Below are positions 45,701 through 53,504 of a DNA stretch of 64,000 bases, one piece after another; within the stretch, counting starts at the first letter, position 1, and each line of letters begins with the position of its first letter. The stretch spans positions 29,553,175 to 29,617,174 of the forward strand of contig CM023540.1 of the NCBI GenBank assembly GCA_013350335.1, written 5' to 3'. The position numbers and the translations under genes are program-made. A model generated the notes under the pieces. The model had not been told where the DNA came from. It made no database searches and saw only the letters and a program-made list of their open reading frames with translations. This stretch comes from Chimonanthus salicifolius. Lineage: Eukaryota; Streptophyta; Magnoliopsida; Laurales; Calycanthaceae.

Positions 45701-48700
45701 AATACGACCATATGTATGTTGACATGTTCAATTCTGAAGAGTTCAAGTTACACAAATGCTTCATGATTTTCAATTTTTCATATCAGGATAATTTCTTTAT
45801 GTTTCAAGATGGCTTTCCCTATAAGAACATCTGGGAGTCAGCTGCAACTCTTTAGGCTTCTTTATCTGCAGCTTAATTTTGTTGATATATGAAAAAAGTA
45901 CAAAAGAGGGAATACAGTGTAAGAGTTGTATGTTGTAACCAGTACAAAAGAGGACGTATACAGTGTAAGAGTTGTATGCTGTAACCAGTACAAAAGAGAG
46001 TATACAGTGTATGAGTTGTATGTTGTAACCACTGATATATCCAAATGAATATAAAACCTCTATCCCAGAAGCACAAGTCTCTGACATATCAACACTGTGC
46101 AATAAAATAAATAAATCATCCATCTCTACACCACATTTTGCCTATAATGATTGACATTCCCAACACGAACTTCCTTTGAGTGAATGGCACAAAAATGAAA
46201 CTTCTCCCAAGTCAATGCTCATCTCCAAAGCCATCATTTCTAAAATCAGTAGTGTTCTAGGCCCTTCCTTTGCTGCCTGTCTCCTTTGTTCATCTCTCTA
46301 TTTTCCTTTCTTTTATGCATTGGCTGGCCGCCTCCTTTTGTTTCCTGGTTGAGCTTTTCAACATATTTCTATTGCAGGAATCAACAGCTTAATCTATTAT
46401 AGTTTAAATTTCTGTTTCAATAGTTAATCATTAATATAAAATAACAAAATGTGAAAAATACCAGATTTCCCATGCATCCTAAGAAATGAGAGAGTAGCAT
46501 TTTAAAAGGAGGCAAACTGCTGTGTTAATAGACTGTTCACAGTTATAATTTAAGGAACTTGACTGCAGAATAGATATATAGTTGCATATATAGTACAATC
46601 ACCAACCAAGTAAAATTTTCTGAGGTCAATCATCTACGAATTGAACTTTGTGAAAGATATTCTATGCTGGCATTCTATTTACTACAAATAGCTATACACC
46701 ATCAGGATGCAAGAGACATGTACGTAAACTGAATTTTTACCTCCAAATCCTTTCTTTGAAACCACCGCCCCTTGAGCATAAACTCCTGATCCAACAAGTC
46801 ATTCTTTGGGTTGTAATCAGCTCTGCATTCCAAAATACACAAGCCTCATGCCCTCTGATAACAACTGACTATAAGAAAATGGGGTGAAAGAGAACACCAC
46901 TGACAACTTAAGACAGCAAAATAAAGAATGATTACTACCTAAACATTCAGAGCACTAATGGAAGAATTTTATCAAACATGAATGCCAATTGTCATCTATG
47001 TGATGCCTACAATTGTTACTTTCTTTGAACGTCACCATTATGATTTAAATGTAATAAACTAAACTCATAAAAGAAAACAAAGTACAACAGTTGCGCCTCC
47101 AAGATGAAGCCCAAACCCAGCAATTAGCAAGAGGTACACCCAAAAAAGGAATTACAAGAAACATTACAGAAATAAATCCAATGAAAAATCAACAGATGAA
47201 TCACTTCTGGAAACACCTTCCTATACTAGAAAATCTACAACTCCATTGGCCGATCTTTGAGAATGAACATTGGACACCCCAATATTCCTCATCATTATGA
47301 GGTTCCACAGAGGCCTAAACAAACCCTTTGCCCAACAAATAGCATTAACAGTAGTTTTCCTTTTTTTTTGAAATGGTAGTCATATTAATAGAGGAAAAGC
47401 ACCATGAGTGCAAATACAAAAGAAAGAAAAAACTCCAGATAACCCAATACATCCACCCCAAAGGCAACTAAAGAAAATTACACAAACTTAAGCAAGATCG
47501 ATGCATTCTTTCTAGGCTCATAAGATTTTAGACATTAGAATGTTCCTGAACTCATCAAGGGTGGACACCCAAGATGCACATTTGGCGAAAATCCGAATTG
47601 GCACTGCATTAGAAGATTTTGCCGTATTCCTAAAAACTCAATTGTTTCGCTCCCACCAAAGACTCCAAACCGTGGCGAAGAGAGCAGTAGGACAAAAGGA
47701 GGAGCACTTTGTGGAAATCTAGACAAATTCCCACACGTAAGAAAGTTGGACAAGAGATGAAGGCATGGTCCAAAGAAACCCAAATCTAATCAGAACATGA
47801 CTCCAAACCTACAATGGAGAAAGAACAATGAATGAAGAGATGGTTCGCTTCCTCAACTGCATGGAGGCAATGGGGACAAGCATTAACCATCACTCTTCCT
47901 CTTTTGAGCAAATTATCTTGAGTAAGAACTTTCCCAAGACCCACCATCCAAAGAAAGCTAGTGGCCCAAGGGGATGCTTTGGAAGACCAAATGGGAGGGT
48001 TTACCTCAGCACAAAGATCGCTATGGATAGAAGGGTCCAGCCACCACAGAAGAGAATCCTCCAAAACATGAATGCGCTATGAGTTGATGGAGTGAAGACG
48101 GTTCGAGAAATCATCTGTTTCTGTGTCTGTCAAATTCCGTTGAAGGAGAATGTCCCACACTACTTGATCACCAACAACTATATAGAAATCGGAAATGAAA
48201 CTAGAAGGATAGATCGAAAGGAGGTGTAGAGAAGGGAACCGAGAAGGAACCGAGAAGCCAAAGGAGACGAACCACACCAAGGATCTATCCAAAACTTAAC
48301 TATGTCGCCACACCCACTTTGAACCGAATGCCTTGCTTAAATCTATCTATGCAAGCACAGATGACTCAGCCACATACCTGAAGCTCTTCGGAGAGCAAGA
48401 TTAATGTCTCAATCAAAATTACCCAAACAGTACTTGGAAATGAGAAGAGACTTCCAAGAAGCATCTTCCTCTAAGTGATCCTCCACAACCATTAGATAGC
48501 AAGGCGATATTCATTTCTTTATAAAAAAAACCTGGCAACAAATTAAACTGCAAAAAAAAAAAAATGGTCAGACTCACAGGGTCCTCATTCAAGTTGATAC
48601 CGAAGATCTCAATTTTGAATAATTGGTGCAGGGGAGCAAGACAACTCAAATCATCTGAGCAGGGATTGTAGATTCCTAATAGATTCTTTATTAGCCTCAC

Positions 48701-51700
48701 TAAAAATAATAGTGTCATCTACAAACTGAAGGTGGTGGAATTATAATGCTGAAACGCCAATCCTGAAGCCTCAGATTAGGGAGTAATTGGCTGTTTTTGA
48801 TAGAAGAAGACTAAGAGCCTCAGCTACTATGATAAAAAGCGTCGAAGACAGTGAGTCACCTTGTTGTAGACCATGGGAACTCTTGAAGAAACCTTTAGAG
48901 GAGCCATTGATAAGAACAGAGAAGTAGGCAGATGAAACAAATTCAACAATCCACAAACACCATTTCCTGCTAAAGACCATACTGGATATAACAAAGTGTA
49001 TAAAACTCCAACCAACAATATCGTAGGCTTTTTCTAGGTCGAATTTGCAAATGATGCCTTTCCTACGAGACTTGTGTTGTGAGTCTAATACATTCATGTG
49101 GGGTGAGTACGGCATCCATGATCTGCTTTCCATCTACGACGGTCGATTGGAATAGGGAAATTAGCTTGGGGAGAAAAGACTTCAATCTGTTTGCAAGCAT
49201 CTTGAAGAAGATCTTGCAAGAGCTACCGAGAAGACTGATAGGCCTGAAGTCCTCAAGAGAAGAAGCACCATCCTTTTTGGGAACCAACCCAAGGAAAGTG
49301 GCCCCAATTTCCTTTAAGAGATCCCCTCTATGATGGAAGTCCTCAATAAAAAGCAATGACGTCAAGCTTGACAAAGTCCCAAAAGACCTTGAAAAAGGCA
49401 ATAGGAACCCCATCATGGACCCCCTCAATGATAAGTTTGCCCTAAAAATAAGACATGAAATCTTCCAATGCTTCATCAATTTCTATGAGTTTCGCTTCAT
49501 TGGAGTCTTTTTTGCCAAAAAAAAGTTGAAAAGGGTAATAGGAAACCCATCAGGCACACCTCTGTGATAAGCGTACCCTAAAAATAAGACATGAAATCTT
49601 CTAATGCTTCAACAATTTCTATGAATTCCTACTCATTGGAGCCTTTTCTTCTCACCTAGCCCAAAGCAGAATGCAAGAAAAGAACGCCCTCGCCCTGCTA
49701 AACCAAGCTTTCCCTCTGTTGCACCATCCACATTAAACTTCACTACGTCACCACGTGGCACTTTCCATCTATCAACAATCTTCACACTTTTACGAGAATC
49801 ATCCAACATTGCACTCCATACCCAATCAATATTCCCATGTGAAATGTCAATAAATTCATATTTCACCTTCACCCAATTGATAAGTCATGATTTTGCCAAT
49901 TCAAAGATCTCTACTCAAGAAGATTCTTTGCCTTCAAAAATCTTGCTAGAGCATTCCTTCCAAATCGACCAAATCACAGTTGCCAGAATGGTTTCCATAA
50001 AGTACTTCCTTTGTCCTTGAAAGAACTCCTAGCCCATCTACCTACATGATCACCCAATGAATGATGAAGCACCCAGAAGAGGCCACATAAGCATAGAAAG
50101 AAGTCAAGATGCAGCTTTAAGAATGACATGAAAGAAGTAAAAGATCAGTGTATTCATTGCCCCCACCACATAAAGAACCGGCAAGACAAGATAGATCCGC
50201 ATCCTAGAGAATGATCTTGCACTGAAGGAGGTCACATTTCATGAGAGCTTTGACTGAAAGTACAACCTAGAGGAAAACTTCAATCCTTCAAGGGGCTAGG
50301 ACTTACCAAGTTGATGCACAAGGTGAAGGATTCAAGGAAGGAGAAGAAAGTGATCCCATAACGGATTGAATTTAAAAATCCCAAAAGGATCACCAATCCA
50401 TACCCATAAATATTCCTCATCCCTATGAATAACATAGTTATTAAGGATGGAATGAAGAGTGACATATTCCCCAAACTCACTTTTGACAGAGGGACATCTA
50501 AACTCTAAACACCAAACAACTCCCCCACCCCAGCAAATATCATAAAACTTGCCTACCATAGCATGTTGATCTCAACAAATGATGAAGTAAGGGAAATGAC
50601 ACTATCAAAGTGGACTCCCCCAACCACAAATCCTTGCAAAAAGACACCCTATGTCCCACATTATGAATTTTTGTTTCAACTAAAGGACTTCCTAAAACAA
50701 TATAAAGTCAAATAATTGCATTTTATTCATACTTGTCTACTAATTTCATCTTTGGCACAATCAAGCACAATTTAATATAATAGAAACAACATTGTGAATT
50801 CAAGATAAGTAGGACAACACATTGACAATTCTATCTGTTACAAACATTTTGGTCCTTTGATCCTTTTTTGGTAATAGTACTTCCAAAACATTCTTTTGTT
50901 TTTCATCTTTTAATCATTTTTAGTATTTCCTAGTGCCTTCAGCAACATTGGTTAAAAAGCACTTCCAATTAAATTGAAAGCTTAAATTGTACGAGACTTC
51001 TTCCACAAAATAGAATGCCTCTAATTTTCCTGATTTCTTTGCAAAATTATCATTCACCCTTTTTAACCAATACATTGTAGCACATAAATCAGTCATTTTC
51101 TTATTTTCTTGTTTTTAAAGGTAACAAATTTATTGATTGGAGAAACAATGAAATCCAAAACAGGCCTAGCACCAGGCCAAACAAAAGGGGACCAAAACAA
51201 ACAAGGATAGAAGGAACTCAAAAAAAAAAAAAAACTAAACAATCCAGATTGACTAGGATACAAACCCAGAAACCAGAAAGGAGAGAAAGTAGGTGCTAAA
51301 AAGTCAAAACAAAACAAAACCATTTCAAAAAAAAAAAAAAGCCAAGACAAAAATTAAAACCAAACCAAAACAAGAAAAAAGAAGACTTGAACCAAATAAA
51401 AGCCTAATCTCTCTCTCTCTCTCTCTGAGACTCAAACCGCAACCTTTGTGGTTGCAACAATAAGCACCAATCATATCTATCTATCTATCCATCTCTATCT
51501 ATATATTTATCTATCTATCTCTGAAGTTGGACTCAAACCGACAACCTTCGCGGTTTCAACGATAAGCATCAATCAACCATGCATGAATCCTGATCAAAAA
51601 CACAAGTCCCCATCATGCCATCCTATACAAGACAATGGTCAAACTACTAACTAATCTCATAACATGATGAGTAACTAAAAACCATTCCAATTTTCTACTG

Positions 51701-53504
51701 TCAAACACCAAAAGATATATGTAGCATCCAATTTGGAAGGAATTTCTTGCCAAACCAACATCATGGTTGATTCATCTCTAATAGTAGCTACAATCTCACC
51801 TAATTGAGCTAATAACTTGACACATGAGTCATAAAAGTGTTATATGCTTTCTTTCTCCGCCACTGCCCTTCTTGCTTTATAATTCTTGTAATGAGAAAGA
51901 GTCACAGCCAAGTTAAGGACATTTAAGAAATGAATGGATCTCTCCACACAAATTTTCCATTCAGAACTCGATGCTATATCATTTCCATCTGTTTCCTCTC
52001 TTTAATATAAGCAGTTGTGCTAAATATTAATGTGAGAGTACAACAAAGCTTCTTAGAGATAATTCCCAAAAAAAAAAAAAAAACTTATTAGAGAGACCCC
52101 AGCCACACTAAAACTCTTCTTGCATGGGGAAAAGTCAAATTACCAGAAATAAGACAAAAGGACCACTGCTTGGCTAAGATTCCACCTCTTAATTCACTAC
52201 TCTTGGCACCCATGCAGTGGGCACCAAATTGAGAGAACTCTGTAGTTCCATAATTCATAGCTGGACAACTTCAGACAAATACCAGGGGAAAATGCAGTTT
52301 GAAGATTCAAACCTGAAGGTCACAAAATCCATCAATCATGGATTGGTAACTAACAATTTGATAAAGCTCTTCATATTCTTCGATCAGTTAGCTACATCAA
52401 GGACATTTAAACTCAACTATTCCACATAACTGAAATTCTCACATTTCTGTCACCAACGCTAAATGCTCAACTCCTATTCCAATATTACAGACCGAGAGTA
52501 CATGACTGAGAATTTGCGAAGCCACTGTGCATTTGGAAGTCCATCTTAAGTTTCCCACATGGAAATTGACTTAGACTATTCTGCCATTACCTAAATTTGA
52601 AATCCCAACAGTTTGAATAGAATCAATACAGGCATCAATCTTAGATCATGCAAAAAGTGGATCCTCAATTCTTCTCACCATCGTCATCATCATCACCCCA
52701 AAGACATTTATCCCATCTATGTGGGTTTAGTTTTCAGAGTTTTACTTCTCCACCTCAAACCTAAAATCATGTTCTCCATCACTCACAATCTAACAGACAC
52801 AGAGCTCTATGGAATTGAAATCACAAAAGCAGACCATCAACAGTGGTTGTCTATATTTCTAGAATGGTGAAGTGCAAATTTGCAATTGAAGAAATAAATC
52901 AGACTCTTAACATTTCGAGATTCATAAGCTTGTCCTAAAGCATGTTTACCAAATCCCCATTTTGAAGTAGCCAGTGAGGAGTTCAGATCTCGGGTATAAT
53001 TCTGATCTATATTCTTAGCACTTATTTATCTAATTCATTCAACAACAAAAAAAGGTGAAACCAATACCAAACTATCCGTTGTCACATACCATCATCCAAA
53101 CCCACCAACAATTTGACTCGGATGCCCTTAAACTACCAAAGTTCCATCGAAATCCAAATAAAACAGTGAAATTCAGCATATATAAGAAGAACCCAGATAA
53201 AATTCCCATCCAAATCACCAAAAAAAAAAGACTCCCAACTTGATCAACCACCAAACACAACCTCTACAGCAAAAATCCAGCAAAAAATGGTAATAGTAAT
53301 AATAATAAGACCCCGGTCAATAAATCCAAACTTGCAAATCTCGACAAAACATCAAAACCCAGAAACCTAAACAAGTAAAACAGCAAAACAATAGCACCAA
53401 AACCAAGAAACGGGGAAAAAAACATGAAAATACAAATATCTCGGGAGGAAAAAGCATAAGTTGTACCTTGGAGGGCGGATTATGAAATTCACGAGCTGCT
53501 CCAT
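16014..53504 (-). CDS. Plant alpha/beta hydrolase (serine hydrolase) with UIM-like tail, 14 exons over 37.5 kb
   Basis: Exons (-): 53504-53467, 46822-46741, 44231-44128, 39266-39140, 35392-35298, 32803-32680, 30375-30295, 25776-25678, 21634-21476, 21399-21339, 21236-21178, 19359-19315, 17088-16915 and 16481-16014 (TGA). Total 1716 nt, 571 residues, in frame throughout. It starts MEQLVNFIIRPPR, as in a conserved plant hydrolase family. The alpha/beta hydrolase fold covers about 40-290: HGN oxyanion region (72-74), nucleophile elbow GRSMG with Ser143, acidic residue in the DDD run 233-235, and His262 in GDHN. The triad appears intact. The family is annotated as esterase/thioesterase- or peptidase S9-like; the substrate is unknown. 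Residues 300-571 are a Ser/Thr-rich, low-complexity tail with a UIM-like motif at 412-428 and a conserved-looking end (HVMDGL...NFF). No signal peptide is visible. Introns 1-8 are 2.3-6.6 kb because of transposons; coding sequence is 4.6% of the span. Confidence 0.95.
17284..17475 (-). mobile_element. tRNA-derived SINE (Au-like), hydrolase intron 12
   Basis: On the - strand a B-box-like GAGTTTGATTCCC is followed, after about 100 bp, by GATTAGTCGGGTGCTCTAAG and GGACACC...CATAAAAAA. This tail also occurs at 58020-58076 on the + strand. Au-type plant SINEs end with a similar GATTAGTCGGG...GGACACC sequence. The A-rich 3' end is at about 17284. The 5' boundary is approximate. Confidence 0.6.
17488..17850. 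mobile_element. Fold-back element with an internally duplicated 96-bp left arm
   Basis: The left arm begins GAGCCCACCAAATCGGGTGG at about 17489 and contains GGTGGTGATGGGC. A second copy starts 96 bp later (17504 and 17600). The right arm (about 17770-17850) is inverted, with CACCACCTCATTTGGTGGGC. The arms share GGTGGTGAT, a following GTTGAAATGGT or CTGGAATGGT, and TTTTTAAAGGCC-like sequence. The same arm family appears at 63030-63568. An open frame across this element (17201-17668) is incidental. Confidence 0.55.
18180..18245. repeat. Short hairpin, arms of about 24 bp
   Basis: TTGCCTCCCTC at 18193-18203 faces GAGGGAGGCAA at 18220-18230. The pairing extends outward with few mismatches (ATCCACGAT... 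versus ...GATTGTGGA). The loop is 16 nt. It lies in hydrolase intron 12 and could be a MITE remnant or a hairpin-RNA precursor; I cannot tell which. Confidence 0.55.
19610..20450. repeat. Dispersed repeat, copy B (hydrolase intron 11), split by a MITE
   Basis: Flanks 19610-19788 and 20302-20450 together match copy A in EF-Tu intron 1 (11890-12160): TTGATGCATTCTCACCATTG on the left, then ATCTTAAAA, GGACAATTTGATAG, CTATCCATTCAT and ATAGGGTGG on the right. The match is collinear once the element at 19791-20299 is removed. Confidence 0.5.
19791..20299. mobile_element. Emigrant/Lemi1-like (pogo-type) MITE with TA target duplication
   Basis: The element starts CAGTAAACTCTTATTAATAT and ends ATTATAGAGGTTTTATTG, whose reverse complement is CAATAAAACCTCTATAAT. 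It is flanked by TA on both sides (19789-19790 and 20300-20301). Emigrant-type MITEs of plants carry CAGTAAAACCTCTATAA termini and a TA duplication. At about 509 bp it is near typical Emigrant length; no transposase frame is visible. It sits inside another repeat copy. Confidence 0.75.
20452..21177. other. Hydrolase intron 11, remaining sequence
   Basis: Contains a C/A-rich low-complexity run near 20463-20530 with a short direct duplication of GGGGTCATCA, and an A run at about 20589-20606. I see no exon or recognisable transposon before the exon at 21178-21236. Confidence 0.4.
21951..23510 (-). mobile_element. LINE, 5'-truncated, same strand as host gene (hydrolase intron 8)
   Basis: The T run at 21951-21964 is the A tail read from the other strand. 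Going 5' to 3' on -: a segment from about 23510 with R-K-I-E-Q-L-F-R-S-F-L-W-G, typical of the region after RT; the FFLEDIWLGDRPL segment (about 23050); zf-RVT with PLCGH...EEDVDHLF (about 22600); and an RNase H-like start K-F-N-V-D-G-A-A-R-G (about 22190). Several frames are interrupted, so it is a pseudogene. The RT catalytic core is absent. Confidence 0.85.
24061..24123. repeat. GGGTTGGGTC-type G/C-rich repeat patch
   Basis: A patch of CGGGTTGGGTCGAG followed at 24100-24112 by its inverted form GACCCAACCCG and a poly-T run. Similar words recur at 24930-25200, so both ends of this intron section carry the same motif, as with diverged terminal parts of one repeat family. Confidence 0.45.
24192..24220. 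repeat. (GA)n microsatellite
   Basis: About 13 uninterrupted GA units. It lies in hydrolase intron 8; no function is implied. Confidence 0.9.
24390..24815 (+). mobile_element. LINE 3' end, antisense in hydrolase intron 8
   Basis: A frame contains the RNase H end signature A-N-S-I-A-D-F-L-A-K-V-G-I-N (about 24519-24560), the same motif as in other LINE copies here (for example 27390 and 43480). It is followed by a 3'UTR and an A run at 24799-24813. It is broken by stops upstream, so only the terminal RNase H part survives. Confidence 0.75.
24900..25240. repeat. CGGGT/ACCCG-rich degenerate repeat
   Basis: Repeated short words such as CGGGTCGG, ACCCGACCCG, GGGTTGGGTT and CAACCCGA occur on both strands over about 300 bp, related to the patch at 24061-24123. 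Such sequence is a common non-coding plant repeat. No open frame is preserved. Confidence 0.45.
26676..26727. repeat. (CT)n microsatellite
   Basis: About 26 CT units. Together with later CT blocks (26876-26892) it makes up the pyrimidine-rich leader of the putative LTR. Open frames made of Ser-Leu repeats here are artefacts. Confidence 0.9.
27380..27640 (+). mobile_element. LINE 3' tail inserted in the LTR
   Basis: A frame at 27385-27432 reads N-A-V-A-D-F-L-A-K-N-G-I-N-N, the end of the LINE RNase H domain. A T-rich 3'UTR and an A run at 27629-27639 follow. Extremely 5'-truncated. Confidence 0.75.
28477..28958. mobile_element. MITE with 8-bp target duplication, nested in the LTR
   Basis: CTATGTGA stands on both sides (28469-28476 and 28959-28966). 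The termini are imperfect inverted repeats, CATGGTTGTTAAAATC versus CGATGTTGTGAAACTG. Next to each end are clusters of ACGATTCG/ACGATTTACA-like words. An 8-bp duplication is typical of hAT-type elements. No transposase frame. Confidence 0.65.
29147..29353. repeat. Three tandem copies of a 70-bp unit
   Basis: Units start GCCCTGGTG at 29147, 29217 and 29287. Copies 2 and 3 are identical as far as they extend; copy 1 differs by two A/G changes. The array is inside the putative LTR, just after its TTTAGCTCACCC region. Confidence 0.9.
30593..30814. repeat. Tandem duplication, units 108 and 114 bp
   Basis: Both units start TTTCAA, contain GGAAATCCTTAAAAGG, ACCA/GCCATGCA and GGCATGTAAAGC or TGCATGTAAAGC, and end TTGGTTCA (30700, 30814). 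It is diverged and non-coding, in hydrolase intron 6. Confidence 0.75.
31393..31450 (-). mobile_element. Possible RTE-type LINE 3' end
   Basis: CATCATCATCATCAT then ATCAAAG and TTGTCCCATATATATAAGGG. RTE-clade LINEs in plants end in (ATG/CAT)n next to a conserved AAAGCCTTATCCCA-like block; this copy is a diverged version read in reverse. It resembles the block at 52678-52735. Confidence 0.4.
31850..32481 (+). mobile_element. LINE RNase H-domain remnant with A tail (hydrolase intron 6)
   Basis: Traces of the RNase H frame can be followed: F-K-F-Q in place of K-F-N-V-D-G (about 31930), then EGDSANALKW-like sequence (about 32108), and N-R-V-A-D-F with A-K-L-G-V near 32249. Frameshifts are frequent. 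The copy ends with an A run at 32469-32480. Dead, 5'-truncated and antisense to the host gene. Confidence 0.7.
33282..33453 (+). mobile_element. tRNA-derived SINE (hydrolase intron 5)
   Basis: An A-box-like GGTAGCTCAGTCGAATTAAG and, about 40 nt on, a B-box-like ACTCGGGTTCAATTTCTCCC mark a polymerase III promoter derived from a tRNA. The 3' part has ATGGGATTAGTC and GGGGATACCCACG, then an A run at 33445-33453. Length about 170 bp, as for Au-like SINEs. A shared GCAAAAT on both sides is a weak target-duplication candidate. It is not a functional tRNA gene. Confidence 0.7.
33600..34260 (+). mobile_element. Degenerate LINE RNase H-like remnant
   Basis: At about 33690-33740 a frame reads W-N-V-P-P-E-G-T-L-K-L-N-F-G-G, matching the start of LINE RNase H domains (usually P...G..K.N.DG). 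Stops then dominate. It ends in AATAATAATAATT at about 34245-34258 instead of a clean A tail. Confidence 0.5.
34261..35297. other. Hydrolase intron 5, remaining sequence
   Basis: AT-rich intronic DNA up to the exon at 35298-35392. I see no exon, SINE or LINE signature. Confidence 0.4.
36406..37740 (-). mobile_element. LINE, 5'-truncated, same strand as host gene (hydrolase intron 4)
   Basis: The T run at 36406-36416 marks the 3' end. On the - strand: a segment with S-G-S-F-S-V-K and R-G-A-A-P-P-R-V-Q-I-F-A-W (about 37520-37650); zf-RVT with C-A-L-C-E-L-A-E-E-D-V-D-H-L-F (about 37390); RNase H start K-F-N-V-D-G-A-A-R-G-K (about 36960); and E-G-D-S-T-N-V with A-N-E-V-A (about 36640-36775). Frameshifts separate the frames. 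It resembles the copies at 21951-23510 and 39623-43731, so one LINE family is involved. Confidence 0.85.
37741..38320. other. Hydrolase intron 4, sequence between two LINE pieces
   Basis: Non-coding; has an A run at 37770-37783. Nothing recognisable, though repeated AGATC/GATCAT words around 38060-38260 suggest an old repeat. Confidence 0.35.
38330..38690 (+). mobile_element. RTE-type LINE C-terminal remnant with A tail
   Basis: A frame from about 38390 reads R-L-L-R-W-V-G-H-I-C-R-Q followed by K-E-R-G-R-K and W-S-L-I. This corresponds to the RWFGHV...GRGRPKKTW C-terminus typical of plant RTE-clade reverse transcriptase proteins. It has stops and ends in an A run at 38681-38689. It is a different clade from the L1-type LINEs elsewhere in this gene. 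Confidence 0.6.
39607..39622. repeat. Target-site duplication, left copy
   Basis: GATACATGAGAGTTTG, matched at 43732-43747 by GATGCATGAGAGTTTG (15 of 16). Confidence 0.85.
39623..43731 (+). mobile_element. Internally deleted L1-type LINE with 16-bp target duplication (hydrolase intron 3)
   Basis: Bounded by matching 16-mers. It has a GA-rich 5'UTR (39650-39760), then a broken ORF1 (about 40000-41900) whose A-L-N-G-R-N-L-D-G-R-K-L-H-V (about 40052-40095) resembles the end of an RRM, as in some plant L1 ORF1 proteins. ORF2 starts with an APE-type endonuclease: L-T-W-N-V-R-G-V-G and I-L-L-L-Q-E-T-K (42045-42160). The sequence then passes almost directly to zf-RVT (PLCR...VDHLF, about 42695-42735) and RNase H (K-F-N-V-D at 43132; A-D-F-L-E-K-N-G-V at 43480). 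The reverse transcriptase is missing. A tail at 43722-43731. It could not move by itself. Confidence 0.88.
41404..41591. repeat. Direct tandem duplication of 94 bp inside the LINE
   Basis: ATCCCTCCTCCGGCGACGGC begins at 41404 and again at 41498; the two 94-bp units are identical by eye until the second diverges at 41592. Since 94 is not a multiple of three, the duplication shifts the ORF1 reading frame. Confidence 0.9.
43732..43747. repeat. Target-site duplication, right copy
   Basis: GATGCATGAGAGTTTG directly after the LINE A tail. Confidence 0.85.
44712..44956. mobile_element. Fold-back MITE (hydrolase intron 2)
   Basis: Starts GACCTATCAA and ends TTGATAGGTC, a perfect 10-bp terminal inverted repeat. 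Inside, the arms pair imperfectly over about 100 bp (GGCCCATCAATAATG... faces ...CATTATTGATCAAGG). About 245 bp. No clear target duplication. Confidence 0.65.
45898..46031. repeat. Three tandem copies of a 44-46 bp unit
   Basis: Units start GTACAAAAGAG at 45898, 45942 and 45988 and end TTGTAACCA; they differ by single bases and a 2-bp insertion in copy 2. Overlapping tyrosine/leucine-rich open frames on the - strand are products of the repeat, not genes. Confidence 0.9.
47361..49560 (-). mobile_element. LINE with reverse-transcriptase core (hydrolase intron 1)
   Basis: The T run at 47361-47369 is the 3' tail. On - from 5' to 3': RT part with G-L-V-P-K-K-D-G-A and F-R-P-I-S-L-L (about 49270-49240); K-F-D-L-E-K-A-Y-D (about 49050); G-L-Q-Q-G-D-S-L-S-S (about 48870); the active-site F-V-D-D at 48714-48725; and zf-RVT with C-P-H-C...A-N-H-L-F-I-H-C (about 47860). 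Frames are interrupted. Tail sequence differs from the RNase H-bearing LINEs, so it is a separate subfamily. Confidence 0.85.
49561..50560 (-). mobile_element. Second LINE fragment, adjoining the previous one
   Basis: On the - strand RNase H sequence reads G-D-V-V-K-F-N-V-D-G-A-T-E-G-K-L-G (about 49750). Upstream (about 50330-50560) lies the region just before zf-RVT (W-V-W-I-G-D-P-F-G). The RNase H domain places it in the same group as 36406-37740. The 49561 junction may be a nested insertion. Confidence 0.65.
50561..51085. other. Hydrolase intron 1, unassigned sequence
   Basis: AT-rich, non-coding. No recognisable transposon domain, SINE box or exon. Confidence 0.4.
51090..51400 (-). mobile_element. 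Probable LINE 3'-UTR fragment
   Basis: TTGTTTTTAAAGGTAACAAA at 51107 resembles in reverse the ...TTTGTTACC-AAAA 3' ends of the LINEs here. It is followed by purine-rich sequence with two long A runs (51219-51233 and 51328-51342). No coding motif survives. Confidence 0.35.
51411..51575. repeat. Duplicated 47-bp B-box-like block around a TCTA microsatellite
   Basis: ACTCAAACCG...CAACCTT.G.GGTT.CAAC.ATAAGCA.CAATCA occurs at about 51430-51473 and 51531-51575, separated by (TCTA)n. On the - strand it contains GGTTTGAGTCC, which fits a polymerase III B box, so it may be a broken SINE. A (CT)n run precedes it at 51411-51426. Confidence 0.4.
52675..52760 (-). mobile_element. Probable RTE-type LINE 3' end (hydrolase intron 1)
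   Basis: CATCGTCATCATCATCACC followed by CAAAGACATTTATCCCA and TATGTGGG resembles the (CAT)nAAAGCCTTATCCCA...GGGTCGG 3' block of plant RTE elements in reverse. Only the terminus is present. Confidence 0.45.

Noticed and set aside
45797..46123. Tyr/Leu-rich open frames on -
   Set aside because: Products of the 44-46 bp tandem array.
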